DNA of 64,000 bases from Gaiellaceae bacterium (lineage in GTDB: Bacteria > Actinomycetota > Thermoleophilia > Gaiellales > Gaiellaceae), in assembly GCA_026002995.1 (NCBI GenBank), contig BPGK01000001.1, forward strand, positions 1,612,001 to 1,676,000, read 5' to 3'. Position numbers and translations under genes: made by a program. Under the pieces are notes generated by a model. The model did no database searches. It saw only the letters and a program-made list of their open reading frames with translations, and had not been told where the DNA came from. Shown piece after piece: positions 7,868 through 17,149 of this stretch (positions are counted from its first letter, which is position 1; each line of letters starts with the position of its first letter).

Positions 7868-8761
7868 TCAACTCTCGAGCGTGAGCTCACCGACGAAGAC
7901 GACCTCCTGCTCGAGCTCGACCCCGAACTGCTCGCGAGCCCGACGCCGCGCCTCGCGCATGAGCCAGACGCAATCCGCGCTCGTGGCGCCCCCCGCGTTC
8001 TCGATGAAGTTCGCATGCTTGGGCGAGACGACCGCCCCGCCGTGCCGGTAGCCCTTGAGGCCGCAAAGGTCGAGTATCCTCCCCGCTCCGAGCTCGCCTG
8101 GCGGGTTCTTGAACACGCTGCCGAACGTTCGCGCGCTCGTCGGCTGCGTCGCCTTCCGCGCCGCGACGAGCTCGGCGACGGTCGCCTTGATCTCGGCCTC
8201 CGGGCGAGGCTCGAGTCGGTACTCGACGCTCGCGACGACCTCTCCCGGCCGGAGCGCGGACGTGCGATACGCGAGGCCGAGCTCGGCGGGCGAGCGCCAC
8301 TCGGCGCCGTCCGCGCTCACGACGAGCGCCCCCTCCAGCACATCCGCCCACTCGCGGCCGTACGCGCCGGCGTTCATGCGCACGCCGCCCCCCGCGGTGC
8401 CGGGGATCGCGCAGGCGAACTCGAGGCCCCCGAGCTCTGCGCGCCGCGCGGCGTGGAGGCAGACCGCGTTCGCCGCGCCGCCTCCTGCGACGAGACGCTC
8501 GCCGCGAACCTCGACGCGGGCGAGGTCGCCCGTCAAGCGCAGGACGAGAGCGTCGACACCCGGATCGGCTGCGAGCACGTTCGAGCCCAATCCCAGCACC
8601 ACCACCTCGAGCTCGTTCGCCCGCGCGAAGCGGAGCGCCTCTTCGAGCTCCGCCAGCGTGCGCGGCCTCGCGAAGGCTGCCGCCGGGCCGCCGGTGCCGA
8701 TGGTCGTCAGCCGCGACAGGGGCACGCCGCGCTCGACGAGGCCGCTCGACGCGCGGCTCAC
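7868..8761 (-). CDS. murB: UDP-N-acetylenolpyruvoylglucosamine reductase
   Basis: 297 aa. NADPH- and FAD-dependent reduction that completes UDP-MurNAc. Seen: the FAD-binding start TTIGTGGPAAAFARP, GLGSNVL, IPGTAGGGVRMNAGAYG, and the substrate/proton-donor serine region TFGSVFKNP near residue 215. A typical length for the short MurB type. The GTG start overlaps the murC stop by 4 nt (GTGA), so the two are translationally coupled. Confidence 0.96.
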   Translation of the reverse strand: MSRASSGLVERGVPLSRLTTIGTGGPAAAFARPRTLAELEEALRFARANELEVVVLGLGSNVLAADPGVDALVLRLTGDLARVEVRGERLVAGGGAANAVCLHAARRAELGGLEFACAIPGTAGGGVRMNAGAYGREWADVLEGALVVSADGAEWRSPAELGLAYRTSALRPGEVVASVEYRLEPRPEAEIKATVAELVAARKATQPTSARTFGSVFKNPPGELGAGRILDLCGLKGYRHGGAVVSPKHANFIENAGGATSADCVWLMREARRRAREQFGVELEQEVVFVGELTLES

Positions 8762-9972
8762 CGTGCCAGCCCCTCAACGACGGCGCGAGCGACCCGCCAG
8801 GGCTCCCCGACGCCGAGGGTCACCACGACGTCTCCCTCGCGCGCCCAGCCGAGGACGATGCGCGCTGCATCCTCGAGCGTCGGCGACCAGGCCGCACGCA
8901 CGCGCCGCGGCAGGGCGTCGAGGACGAGCTTCCCGGTGACGCCGGGCCGCGGCGCATCGCGCGCGCCGACGAGGTCGGTGACCACGACCGCATCGGCGAG
9001 GCCGAGGGCCTCGCCGAGCTCCCGGTGGAGGTGCCGCGTTCGCTCGTAGACGTGGGGCTGGTAGACAGCGACGAGCCGAGCCGGCGCCAGCGAGCGGGCG
9101 GTGCGGAGCGCGGCCTCGATCTCTCCCGGGTTGTGCGCGTAGTCGTCGTACACCCGGACTCCGCAGACGTCGCCGACGAGCTCGAAACGGCGCCCCACGC
9201 CCGTGAACCGCGCGAGCGCCCGGGCAGCCTCTTCTCGCGGCACGCCCGCGAGCTCGAGCGCCGCGAGCGCGGCAGCGGCGTTCAGGCGGTTGTGCTCCCC
9301 CGGTACGGCGAGCTCGACGTCTGCCGGCTCGAGCTCCCACCCACGAACGGCGTGCGGCGCGCGCGCGAGCCAGTCGCGGAAGAAAGCGTCGAGCTCGGCT
9401 CGGGACGCGTACACGGCGTGGTGGTCGAGGTCGACGTTCGTGACGACGGCGATGCGGGGACGGAGGGCTGCGATCGATCGATCGGACTCGTCCCCCTCGA
9501 CGACGAGCCAGCCCGCACCCGCGCCCGCGTTCCCTCCGAGCTGAGGGACGACGCCTCCCACGATCCACGAGGGATCGTTCCCCACCTCGCGGAGCACGAA
9601 TGCGATCATCGCCGTCGTCGTCGTCTTGCCGTGGGCGCCGCCGACGACGATCGACGGCCGGAGCGCAACGAGCTCCGCGAGGAAGTCCGCGCGCGAGCGT
9701 CCGTCGGCGCGGCCGACGTGCGCGGCGGAGACGACGACCTCGAACCCGGGCGGGGGCGTGGGCACGGGGCCGAGGTCGATGGTGACACCTCCGAGCGTCT
9801 CCATGAAGATCGTCTCCCGGAGATCCCAGCCGGCGACCTCGGCCCCCCACGCGCGGGCGATGTTCGCGTACGCCGAGAGCCCAGCCCCTCCGATGCCGAC
9901 GAAGTAGATGCGGCGGCCGGCGAGCGGCCCCGCGCCCCCAGGCGCGTCGCTACCGCGCTCAGGCGCGGGCAC
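8758..9972 (-). CDS. murC: UDP-N-acetylmuramate--L-alanine ligase
   Basis: 404 aa, about 50-80 residues shorter than most MurC. It adds L-Ala to UDP-MurNAc with ATP. Seen: N-terminal Rossmann start FVGIGGAGLSAYANIA, P-loop GGAHGKTTTT, VEGDESDRS, and the C-terminal domain start YDDYAHNPGEIEAALRTAR. All three Mur-ligase domains are present. The shortening appears to be in the central domain after the FFRDWLARAP segment. The GTG start at 9972 overlaps murG by 14 nt; the 30-codon upstream extension lies in murG and is rejected. Confidence 0.94.
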   Translation of the reverse strand: MPAPERGSDAPGGAGPLAGRRIYFVGIGGAGLSAYANIARAWGAEVAGWDLRETIFMETLGGVTIDLGPVPTPPPGFEVVVSAAHVGRADGRSRADFLAELVALRPSIVVGGAHGKTTTTAMIAFVLREVGNDPSWIVGGVVPQLGGNAGAGAGWLVVEGDESDRSIAALRPRIAVVTNVDLDHHAVYASRAELDAFFRDWLARAPHAVRGWELEPADVELAVPGEHNRLNAAAALAALELAGVPREEAARALARFTGVGRRFELVGDVCGVRVYDDYAHNPGEIEAALRTARSLAPARLVAVYQPHVYERTRHLHRELGEALGLADAVVVTDLVGARDAPRPGVTGKLVLDALPRRVRAAWSPTLEDAARIVLGWAREGDVVVTLGVGEPWRVARAVVEGLAR

Positions 9973-11056
9973 GGCGCCTCGCCTTCCTCGAGCGCGCGAG
10001 CGCGACGAGCTCGTCTGCGATCTCCTCCGCCGCTTCCGGACGCGCGAGCGCGCGCATCGCATCGCTCATCGCCCGAAGTCGCTCCGGGTCGGCGAGGAGC
10101 CCGGCCACGACCTCGGGCACGCGGGGAAGCTCGGACTGCGGGACGACGACCGCGCCCCCTCCTCGCTCGAAGACGCGCGCGTTGAGCATCTGGTGGTCGG
10201 CGGTCGCATGTGGGTAGGGGACGAGAACCGCAGGCGTTCCCGCCGCGGCGAGCTCCCAGACGGTTCCTCCCGCACGCGAGATCGCGAGGTCCGCCGCGGC
10301 AAGCACGTCGCCGAAGCGATCGGTGCTCGCGAGGAGCACGTACTCGGGCCGTGAGACGCGGGCTCGGAGCTCTTCGTAGTCACGCTCGCCAGCGATGTGG
10401 AGCACGGCCGGCCCCGCCTCCCCCCAGGCCTCGACGGCGAGGTCGTTCAGCGCCCGCGCGCCGGCGAGGCCACCGAAGACCGCGAGCACCGGGGCACCCT
10501 CCGGCAGGCCCAGCGCCTGTCGCGCGCTCGTGCGGTCCGCGCCGAGGTGGGCGCGCGGGATCGGTCGGCCGACGACGCGGTACTTCGGGGGCCGTCGGCC
10601 CTCGATCTCGTAGGCGAGGAAGACCCGGTCAGCGAGCGGCGCGGCGAGACGGTTGGCGAGACCGAGGTGGGCGTCCGCCTCGGTGAGCGCCGCCGGAATC
10701 CCCCGCAGCCGGGCCGCGAGAACCATCGGCCCGGCGACGTAGCCGCCTCCACCGAGAACGACGTCCGGCCGACGCCGCGCGAGGATCCTCGCGCAGGCGA
10801 ACGGGGCCCGCAGGGCGCGCAGGAGCGCCCGTGCGAGCTCGAGCCCCGGACGCCGCGGGAGCCCAGAGATGGGAAACGTGTCGAGCTCGAGCCCCGCCTC
10901 AGGCACCAGACGCGACTCGACGCGTCCGGTCGACCCGGCGAACGTCACCGTGACGCCCCGCTCCCGGAGCGCCTCGGCGACCGCGAGCGCGGGTCGGACG
11001 TGCCCCGCGGTCCCTCCCGCCGCGATGAGGCACACGAGCTCGGACGACCGTTCCAT
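9959..11056 (-). CDS. murG: Lipid II synthase, GlcNAc transferase MurG
   Basis: 365 aa, GT28 family. It adds GlcNAc to lipid I at the inner face of the membrane. Seen: AAGGTAGHVRPALAVAEAL at residue 12, GGGGYVAGP near 100, and in the C-terminal domain SRAGGTVWELAAAGTPAVLVPYPHA followed by DHQMLNA. The C terminus is basic (RSRKARRRARA). The ATG start lies inside ftsW, giving a 158-nt overlap in another frame. Confidence 0.96.
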   Translation of the reverse strand: MERSSELVCLIAAGGTAGHVRPALAVAEALRERGVTVTFAGSTGRVESRLVPEAGLELDTFPISGLPRRPGLELARALLRALRAPFACARILARRRPDVVLGGGGYVAGPMVLAARLRGIPAALTEADAHLGLANRLAAPLADRVFLAYEIEGRRPPKYRVVGRPIPRAHLGADRTSARQALGLPEGAPVLAVFGGLAGARALNDLAVEAWGEAGPAVLHIAGERDYEELRARVSRPEYVLLASTDRFGDVLAAADLAISRAGGTVWELAAAGTPAVLVPYPHATADHQMLNARVFERGGGAVVVPQSELPRVPEVVAGLLADPERLRAMSDAMRALARPEAAEEIADELVALARSRKARRRARA

Positions 11057-12134
11057 TGCCGGCGATGTTAAGGAGAACCCCCACCCCGGCGAGGAGCACG
11101 ACGAGGCTCGATCCGCCGTAGGAGACGAAGGGGAGCGGGATCCCGGTCAGCGGAGCGATCCCGAGGACCGCCGCGAGATTGACCGTCGCCTGACCGCAGA
11201 CGAGCGCGGTGATCCCGGTGGCCAAGAGCTTCCCGAACGGGTCGCGACAGCGGAGCGCGATGCGAAAGCCCATGCTGGCGAAGGTGGCGAAGGCTCCGAT
11301 GACGAGCAGCGAGCCGACGAGCCCGAGCTCTTCGCCGACGACTGCGAAGATCATGTCCGTGTGCGCCTCCGGGAGGTAGAGGACCTTCTGCACCCCCTCT
11401 CCGAGCCCGCTCCCGGTGACGCCTCCCGAGCCGATTCCGATCATCGCCTGCACGATCTGGAAGCCCGCGCCCTGCGCGTCGCTCCACGGGTCGAGGAAGC
11501 TGAAGAAGCGCGCCCGCCGGTACGGCTCGGCCCAGATCGCGGCAGCGGCGGCAACGAGAGCGAACGCGGACACGAGCGCGAGCAGGCGGAGGGACGTGCC
11601 CGCCACGAGGAGGATCGCGAGCACCATCCCGAACAGGGTGATCGTCGTGCCGAGGTCGGGCTCGAGCAGGATCAGCCCGGAGAGGAGGAGCGTGAGGAGG
11701 CCAAGCGGCTTGACGAGCTCCCCCACCGTCCGCGGCGCGCGACGCCTCGCCAGGTAGGCGGCGGCAAAGAGGCAGAGCGCGAGCTTCGAGAGCTCCGAAG
11801 GTTGGAAGCTCGCCGGGCCGAGCAGGAACCAGCGCCGCGCGCCGTTGATCTCGGGCGCGACGACGAGCACGGCGGCGCAGAGCCCGAGCGCGACGAGGAG
11901 GAGCGGGAGGGCGAGGTAGCGCAGGCGGTGGTAGTCGATGCGCGAGGCGACCGCCATGAGAGCGACTCCGAGCACCGCGTACACGGCCTGGCGCTGGAGG
12001 TACTCCATCGGGTTCCCGTTCCCGAGCGCGGCTGCTGCTGACGTCGCGCTGAACACCATCACGAGCCCGAAGGCGACGAGCCCGAGCGTCACGAGCACGA
12101 GGATCCGCTGCTCGAGGTGCCCGCTCGAGCTCAC
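10899..12134 (-). CDS. ftsW: Lipid II polymerase / division protein FtsW
   Basis: 411 aa SEDS-family glycosyltransferase with about ten TM helices, polymerising septal peptidoglycan with FtsI. Seen: GLVMVFSATSAAA, the large loop GARRWFLLGPASFQPSELSKLAL, LLEPDLGT, and the signature PFVSYGGSSLVVLLAGVGVLLNI. The membrane core ends near residue 359. The last roughly 52 residues are an Arg/Gly-rich tail read out of frame through the start of murG. That tail may be a cytoplasmic extension, or a missed or extra base may hide an earlier stop. The GTG start overlaps the murD stop. Confidence 0.95.
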   Translation of the reverse strand: MSSSGHLEQRILVLVTLGLVAFGLVMVFSATSAAAALGNGNPMEYLQRQAVYAVLGVALMAVASRIDYHRLRYLALPLLLVALGLCAAVLVVAPEINGARRWFLLGPASFQPSELSKLALCLFAAAYLARRRAPRTVGELVKPLGLLTLLLSGLILLEPDLGTTITLFGMVLAILLVAGTSLRLLALVSAFALVAAAAAIWAEPYRRARFFSFLDPWSDAQGAGFQIVQAMIGIGSGGVTGSGLGEGVQKVLYLPEAHTDMIFAVVGEELGLVGSLLVIGAFATFASMGFRIALRCRDPFGKLLATGITALVCGQATVNLAAVLGIAPLTGIPLPFVSYGGSSLVVLLAGVGVLLNIAGNGTVVRARVPHRGGRDRGARPTRARGRRGAPGAGRHGDVRRVDRTRRVASGA

Positions 12135-13396
12135 GCCAGCGCCTCCACGAGGCGACGGAACTCGTCACCTCGCTGCTCGAAGTCCCGGAACTGGTCGAAG
12201 CTCGCGCAGGCGGGCGAGAGGAGCACGACGTCGCCTGGCCGCGCCGCCTGCGCAGCCGCGGCGAGTGCGCGTTCGAGGTCGCCCGCGTGCTCGTAGGAGC
12301 GACCTGCCGCCTCGAGCGCCTCTGCCAGCTCGCCCGCCGCCTCGCCAATGAGGTATGCGCGGTCGTCCGGCCCGAGAGCCGCGGCGAGCGGCTCGTACGG
12401 CTCGCGCTTCCCGCGCCCCCCGAGGATGACGTGGCGGCGCGCGCGGGGGAACGCGGCAAGCGCCCGCAGAGCGGCGGCGACGTTCGTCGCCTTCGAGTCG
12501 TTGACGTAGCGAACGCCCCGCAGCTCGCGCACGGTCTCGATGCGATGGGGCACCCCCGGGAACGAGCGCAATCCCTCGGCGATGGCAGCGTCGGAGATCC
12601 CTGCGGCACGTGCCGCCGCGGTCGCGGCGGCCGCGTTCTCGCGGTTGTGCGGGCCCGGAATGCGCGGCTCCGCCGGAAGCGGGTCGTCACCCCCGAACTC
12701 GATCCGGCGCGCTCCGCCCGGAACCGCGCCGAAGCCCCTCGGGACGACGGCCACGTCGTCCTCGGTCTGCTGCTCGAAGATGCGGAGCTTGCAGTCCACG
12801 TACCACTCGAAGGTGCCGTGGCGGTCGAGGTGGTCGGGCTCGAGGTTGAGGAGGACGGCGACCCGCGGACGCAGCGTCTCGACGTCCTCGAGCTGGAACG
12901 ACGACAGCTCGCACACGATCCACGCGTTGCGCTCGATCGCGCCGACGAGGGAGGTGAGCGGCCGCCCGACGTTCCCGGCGACCTCCACCGGCCTGCCGGC
13001 GGCGCGGAAGATCGCCCCCAGGAGCTCGCTCGTCGTCGTCTTCCCGTTCGTGCCCGTGACGCCGAGCAGCGGGTTCGCGAGGAGCTTCGCGCCGAGCTCG
13101 ACCTCGCTCCACACGGGGATCTCGCGCTCGCGCGCGCCGCGCACGAGCGGTGTCTCCCCGGGCACTCCCGGGCTCTTCACGACGAGATCGATCCCCTGGA
13201 GCAGCGTCTCCTCCTCCTTCTCGACGTGCACTTCGACGCCGAGCTCCCCGAGCCTCCCCGCGTCGACGGCCGGATCGCGATCGAACCCGACGACGGAGGC
13301 TCCGGCGCCGACGAGCGCCTCCGCGGCCGCTCGCCCGCTTCGGGCGAGCCCGACGACGAGCACGCGCGCGCCCCGGAGCCCGCTCGATCCGCTCAC
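12131..13396 (-). CDS. murD: UDP-N-acetylmuramoyl-L-alanine--D-glutamate ligase
   Basis: 421 aa. Adds D-Glu to UDP-MurNAc-L-Ala. Seen: Rossmann start VLVVGLARSGRAAAEAL, P-loop VTGTNGKTTTSELLGAI near 112, NLEPDHLDRHG, the joint PGVPHRIE and the C-terminal VNDSKATNVAAALRAL. The GTG start overlaps the mraY stop (GTGA), and its TGA overlaps the GTG of ftsW. The much longer open frame extending into mraY is not used. Confidence 0.96.
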   Translation of the reverse strand: MSGSSGLRGARVLVVGLARSGRAAAEALVGAGASVVGFDRDPAVDAGRLGELGVEVHVEKEEETLLQGIDLVVKSPGVPGETPLVRGAREREIPVWSEVELGAKLLANPLLGVTGTNGKTTTSELLGAIFRAAGRPVEVAGNVGRPLTSLVGAIERNAWIVCELSSFQLEDVETLRPRVAVLLNLEPDHLDRHGTFEWYVDCKLRIFEQQTEDDVAVVPRGFGAVPGGARRIEFGGDDPLPAEPRIPGPHNRENAAAATAAARAAGISDAAIAEGLRSFPGVPHRIETVRELRGVRYVNDSKATNVAAALRALAAFPRARRHVILGGRGKREPYEPLAAALGPDDRAYLIGEAAGELAEALEAAGRSYEHAGDLERALAAAAQAARPGDVVLLSPACASFDQFRDFEQRGDEFRRLVEALA

Positions 13397-14409
13397 GTGC
13401 CGACGAACCGGAGGAAGTCCCGGTAGAAGAGCGCGAACCCGCAGGCGCAGAAGATGGCGCACACGACCCAGAAGCGCACCATCACCTTCGTCTCCGACCA
13501 CGCCTTCATCTCGAAGTGGTGGTGAATGGGAGCCATGAGGAAGACGCGCCTCCCGGTCCGCTTGAAGCTGACGACCTGGATGATGAGCGAGAGCACCTCG
13601 ATCACGAAGATCCCCCCGATGACGAGGAGCAGGATCTCCGTGCCCGTCACCACGGCGAACCCGGCGATCGCCCCGCCGAGCGCCATCGAGCCCGTGTCCC
13701 CCATGAAGACCTCCGCGGGGAAGGCGTTGTACCAGAGGAAGCCGATCGTCCCCCCCATCAGGGCGGCGACGAGGATCGCGATGTCGAGGTACACCTCGCT
13801 GCGCTCGCCCGGGACGCCGGAGCGGAGCCAGGAGATGCCCGCGATGGCCAGGAAGGTCAGGAGCATGATGGTCGCGACCCCGGAGGCGAGACCGTCGATG
13901 CCGTCCGTGAGGTTCGCGCCGTTCACGGTGCCCGCGATGACGAGGAAGAGGAAGGGGTAGTAGAAGACACCGAGGTCGATGTCGAGCCCGACGAGCGGCA
14001 CGTAGAGCGAGGTGTCGAAGGTCTCCGCTTCCTGGAGCAAGAGCGCCGTCACCACCGTCACGACAACGAGACCTGCCATCTTCCACCGTCCGGGGAGCCC
14101 GAGCGAGTGACGCCGGCGGAGCTTGAGGTAGTCGTCGGCGAACCCGATCGCAGCGCACGAGAGCATGAGGAAGAGCACGGTCAGCGCCTCCGCCGTGTAG
14201 CGGGAGAGAACGAGGAAGGGGAGGGTCGCGGTGGCGACGATGAGGAGCCCGCCCATCGTGGGCGTGCCCTGCTTGACGACGTGGGCTGCGGGCCCCTCGG
14301 CCCGGATCTGCTGGCCCAGGTTGCGCGCGCGCAGCGTCTCGATGAACGTCGGGCCGATCACGATGGCGGCGACCATCGCGATCAGCCCCGCGATCAGGAC
14401 CGGGACCAT
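13393..14409 (-). CDS. mraY: Phospho-MurNAc-pentapeptide transferase MraY
   Basis: 338 aa, polytopic membrane enzyme that makes lipid I from UDP-MurNAc-pentapeptide and undecaprenyl phosphate. Seen: KQGTPTMGGLL, FADDYLKLRRRHSLGL, NLTDGIDGLASG, FMGDTGSMALGG and MAPIHHHFE (the HHH motif). The catalytic aspartates of the DD and NxxxD motifs are present. The ATG at 14409 overlaps the end of murF by 16 nt. Ten or so TM segments are apparent. Confidence 0.97.
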   Translation of the reverse strand: MVPVLIAGLIAMVAAIVIGPTFIETLRARNLGQQIRAEGPAAHVVKQGTPTMGGLLIVATATLPFLVLSRYTAEALTVLFLMLSCAAIGFADDYLKLRRRHSLGLPGRWKMAGLVVVTVVTALLLQEAETFDTSLYVPLVGLDIDLGVFYYPFLFLVIAGTVNGANLTDGIDGLASGVATIMLLTFLAIAGISWLRSGVPGERSEVYLDIAILVAALMGGTIGFLWYNAFPAEVFMGDTGSMALGGAIAGFAVVTGTEILLLVIGGIFVIEVLSLIIQVVSFKRTGRRVFLMAPIHHHFEMKAWSETKVMVRFWVVCAIFCACGFALFYRDFLRFVGT

Positions 14410-15665
14410 GCTCCCGCGATGTTCGCGATCTCCTCTGCGATGCCTTCGAGCCCGACGACGCGTGAGGCCTTCACCAAGATCGCGTCTCCCGGGCGCACGA
14501 CCTCCCGGAGCACGGCGAGCGCGGACTCCGCGTCCGGCGCCCACGCGACCGGAGCGTACGCCCGTGCCGCCTCTCCTACCCCGACGACCGCGATCCCGAG
14601 CGCGCTCGCGAGCTCGCCGATCGAGCGGTGGTAGGACTCCGAGGCGGCGCCGAGCTCGGCCATCTCGCCGAGCACGGCGAGCGTGCGCCTGCCGCCGGCG
14701 CGCTCGACGAGGTCTTCGAGAGCCGCCCGCATCGAGTCGGGGTTCGCGTTGTAGGCGTCGTTCACGACGACGCCCCCGCCCGGGAGCGGGAGCTCCTCGC
14801 CTCGCCACGGCGAGAGTCGGATCGCACCCACACCCTCTGCGGCTCGCTCGAGCGGGAGCCCGAGGGCGGCGTACGCGTGCAGCGCAGCGAGCGTGTTCCA
14901 CGCGAGGTGGCGCTGCGTGAAGGGAAGCTCGAGCTCGAGCTCGCGGCCGTCGATCCGAAAGCGCCCCCGCGCGCCCTCGAGCTCGACGTCCGCGCGGTCG
15001 AACCGACGCAACGTGATGTCTCGCCGATCGAGGAACGGCTCGAGCGCCGGCGCGTGCGCCGGCACCACCGCCGTCCCCCCGGAGGGGAGGGCGGCGATCG
15101 CCTCGGCGTTCGCTTCGGCGACCCGCTCGATGCTCCCGAGGAGCTCGAGATGCTCGGGGCCGACGTGCGTCACGACGGCGACCTCCGGCCGCGCGACCTC
15201 GCAGAGCTCGGCGATCTGGCCGACGCCGCGCATCCCCATCTCCGTCACGAGCACCTCGGTGTCCGGCTCCAGGCGGAGCACGGTCAACGGAAGCCCGATC
15301 TCGTTGTTCGCGCTCCGTTCCGCCCACACGGTGCGGGCGTGCGGCGCGGCGAGGGCGCCGAGGATGTCCTTCGTCGTCGTCTTCCCCACCGAGCCGACGA
15401 TCGCGACCACCCGTGCGCGGCTACGCGAGCGGACGAGTCGCGCGAGCGTGAAGAGCGCCTCCTGCTGGTCGCTCGGGACGAGCGTCGCCGCCCCGCGAGC
15501 CGCGGCCTCGTCGACGTAGCGCACGCCGGTGTTCAGCGCAACGAAGAGGTCGCCTGGCGCGGCGACCCGCGAGTCGGAGACCACACGCTGGATCGTCTCG
15601 GAGGCCCCGGGACGGAGCTCGCCCAACGAGAGCGCCTCGACCTCGGCGAGCGCGAGCGGGATCAC
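14394..15665 (-). CDS. murF: UDP-MurNAc-tripeptide--D-alanyl-D-alanine ligase
   Basis: 423 aa. Completes the UDP-MurNAc-pentapeptide by adding D-Ala-D-Ala. Seen: VVSDSRVAAPGDLFVAL in the N-terminal domain, P-loop VGSVGKTTTKDILGAL near 100, NNEIGLPLTVL, VNDAYNANPDSMRAALE and the C-terminal LGEMAELG. Start and stop overlap neighbours (murE upstream by 4 nt, mraY downstream by 16 nt), in line with one polycistronic mRNA. Confidence 0.96.
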   Translation of the reverse strand: MIPLALAEVEALSLGELRPGASETIQRVVSDSRVAAPGDLFVALNTGVRYVDEAAARGAATLVPSDQQEALFTLARLVRSRSRARVVAIVGSVGKTTTKDILGALAAPHARTVWAERSANNEIGLPLTVLRLEPDTEVLVTEMGMRGVGQIAELCEVARPEVAVVTHVGPEHLELLGSIERVAEANAEAIAALPSGGTAVVPAHAPALEPFLDRRDITLRRFDRADVELEGARGRFRIDGRELELELPFTQRHLAWNTLAALHAYAALGLPLERAAEGVGAIRLSPWRGEELPLPGGGVVVNDAYNANPDSMRAALEDLVERAGGRRTLAVLGEMAELGAASESYHRSIGELASALGIAVVGVGEAARAYAPVAWAPDAESALAVLREVVRPGDAILVKASRVVGLEGIAEEIANIAGAWSRS

Positions 15666-17119
15666 GAGGTGCCCCCGGCCAGCTCGCGCAGCGCCTCTCG
15701 AACGACCAAGCGGTCGTCGAACGGATGGGTCACGCCAGCGACCTCCTGTCCCTGCTCATGCCCCTTCCCGGCGACGACGACCACGTCACCCGGGGCCGCG
15801 AGGCCGAGGGCGCGGCGGATCGCAGCGCGCCGGTCGGGCTCGACCTCGACCTCGCCCCCTGCCCCTTGGAGCACGTCCTCGATGATCGCGACCGCGTCCT
15901 CGGACCGCGGGTTGTCCGAGGTCACGATCACGACGTCCGCGAGCTCGCGGGCGACCTCTCCCATCGGCGCGCGCTTCGACGGGTCGCGGTCGCCGCCGGC
16001 TCCGAAGACGAGGAGCACGCGCCCCTCCGCGAAGCCGCGCGCTGCCTCCAGGACGGAGCGGAGCGAGCTCGGCGTGTGCGCGTAGTCGACGACGACGGTG
16101 AACGGCTGCCCCTCGTCCACGACCTCGAACCGACCGGGTACCTCCTCGACCGCCGCGATGCCCGCGGCGATCTCGTCCTCGGCGAGGTCGAGGAGCAGCC
16201 CCGCCGCGACCGCGCCGAGCGCGTTCTCCGCGTTGAAGCGCCCGCGGAGCGGCGTCACGATCTCGATCCCCGCCGCCCGGAAGCGGCTTCCCTGCGGGGT
16301 GAGCTCGAGCCCCTCCGCCCGCACGTCGGCGTCGGCGTCGGCGTCGAGGGCGAAGGTGACGAGCGGCGCGCGGTGCGCGTCCGCGAGGTCCCGAGCCAGT
16401 CGCCTCCCCCACTCGTCGCCCACGTTGACGGCCGCAGGCGGCGGCTTCGCTCCGACGAAGAGCCGACGCTTCGCCTGGAAGTAGCTCTCGAGGGAGCCGT
16501 GGAAGTCGAGGTGATCCTGCGAGAGGTTCGTGAAGACGAGCACGTCGAAGCGGACGCGGTCGAGACGCCGGAGCGCCGAGCCGTGCGAGGAGGCCTCGAG
16601 AGCGACGCTGCGGTTGCCTGCGGCGAGCATCTCGCGGAGCAGGCGCTGGAGGTCGATCGCCTCGGGCGTGGTGAAGGGCGCTGGACGCGCCTCGCCCCCC
16701 ACGATCCACTCGACCGTGCCGACGAGCCCCGGCGAGCGGCCCGCCGCCAGGAGCATCGAGTGCAGGAGGAAGGCGGTTGTCGTCTTCCCGTTCGTCCCCG
16801 TCACCCCCGCGACCTCGAGCTCGCGGGTCGGCTCCCCGAAGAACACGTCCGCGGCGACGGCCATCGCCGCCCGGGCGTCCGGAACGACGAGCTGCGGGAC
16901 GGGGACGGCCAGCGCGCGCTCCACGACGAGCGCGACGGCCCCGCGCTCCACAGCGGTCTGCGCGTGCTCGTGACCGTCGGCTCGAGCCCCCGGGACGCAG
17001 AAGAAGAGCGCGCCCGGAAACACCCGGCGGGTGTCGTAGGCGAGGTCGGTGACCTCGACCGGCGCCTCGCCGACTACCTCGCTCGGAGCGAGCGCGCGGA
17101 TGAGCGCGTCGAGCTCCAC
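15662..17119 (-). CDS. murE: UDP-MurNAc-L-Ala-D-Glu--meso-DAP ligase
   Basis: 485 aa. Adds the third stem-peptide residue. P-loop VTGTNGKTTTAFLLHS near 105; the diamino-acid specificity motif reads SDNPRSED, the DNPR form seen in meso-diaminopimelate ligases, so a DAP-type cell wall is predicted. Other marks are SSHGSALRRLDRV and DYAHTPSSLRSVLEAAR. The gene starts 30 bp after ftsI rather than overlapping it. The GTG is preceded by TAGCCT at 6 nt, so an internal leaderless promoter may supplement the operon promoter. Confidence 0.96.
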   Translation of the reverse strand: MELDALIRALAPSEVVGEAPVEVTDLAYDTRRVFPGALFFCVPGARADGHEHAQTAVERGAVALVVERALAVPVPQLVVPDARAAMAVAADVFFGEPTRELEVAGVTGTNGKTTTAFLLHSMLLAAGRSPGLVGTVEWIVGGEARPAPFTTPEAIDLQRLLREMLAAGNRSVALEASSHGSALRRLDRVRFDVLVFTNLSQDHLDFHGSLESYFQAKRRLFVGAKPPPAAVNVGDEWGRRLARDLADAHRAPLVTFALDADADADVRAEGLELTPQGSRFRAAGIEIVTPLRGRFNAENALGAVAAGLLLDLAEDEIAAGIAAVEEVPGRFEVVDEGQPFTVVVDYAHTPSSLRSVLEAARGFAEGRVLLVFGAGGDRDPSKRAPMGEVARELADVVIVTSDNPRSEDAVAIIEDVLQGAGGEVEVEPDRRAAIRRALGLAAPGDVVVVAGKGHEQGQEVAGVTHPFDDRLVVREALRELAGGTS

Positions 17120-17125
17120 GAGGGC

Positions 17126-17131
17126 AGGCTA
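17126..17131 (-). promoter_or_regulatory. Possible internal leaderless -10 before murE
   Basis: TAGCCT lies 6 nt before the murE GTG, in one of the few non-overlapping junctions of the dcw operon. Confidence 0.4.
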
Positions 17132-17149
17132 GACGAACGGCCTCCGCGC

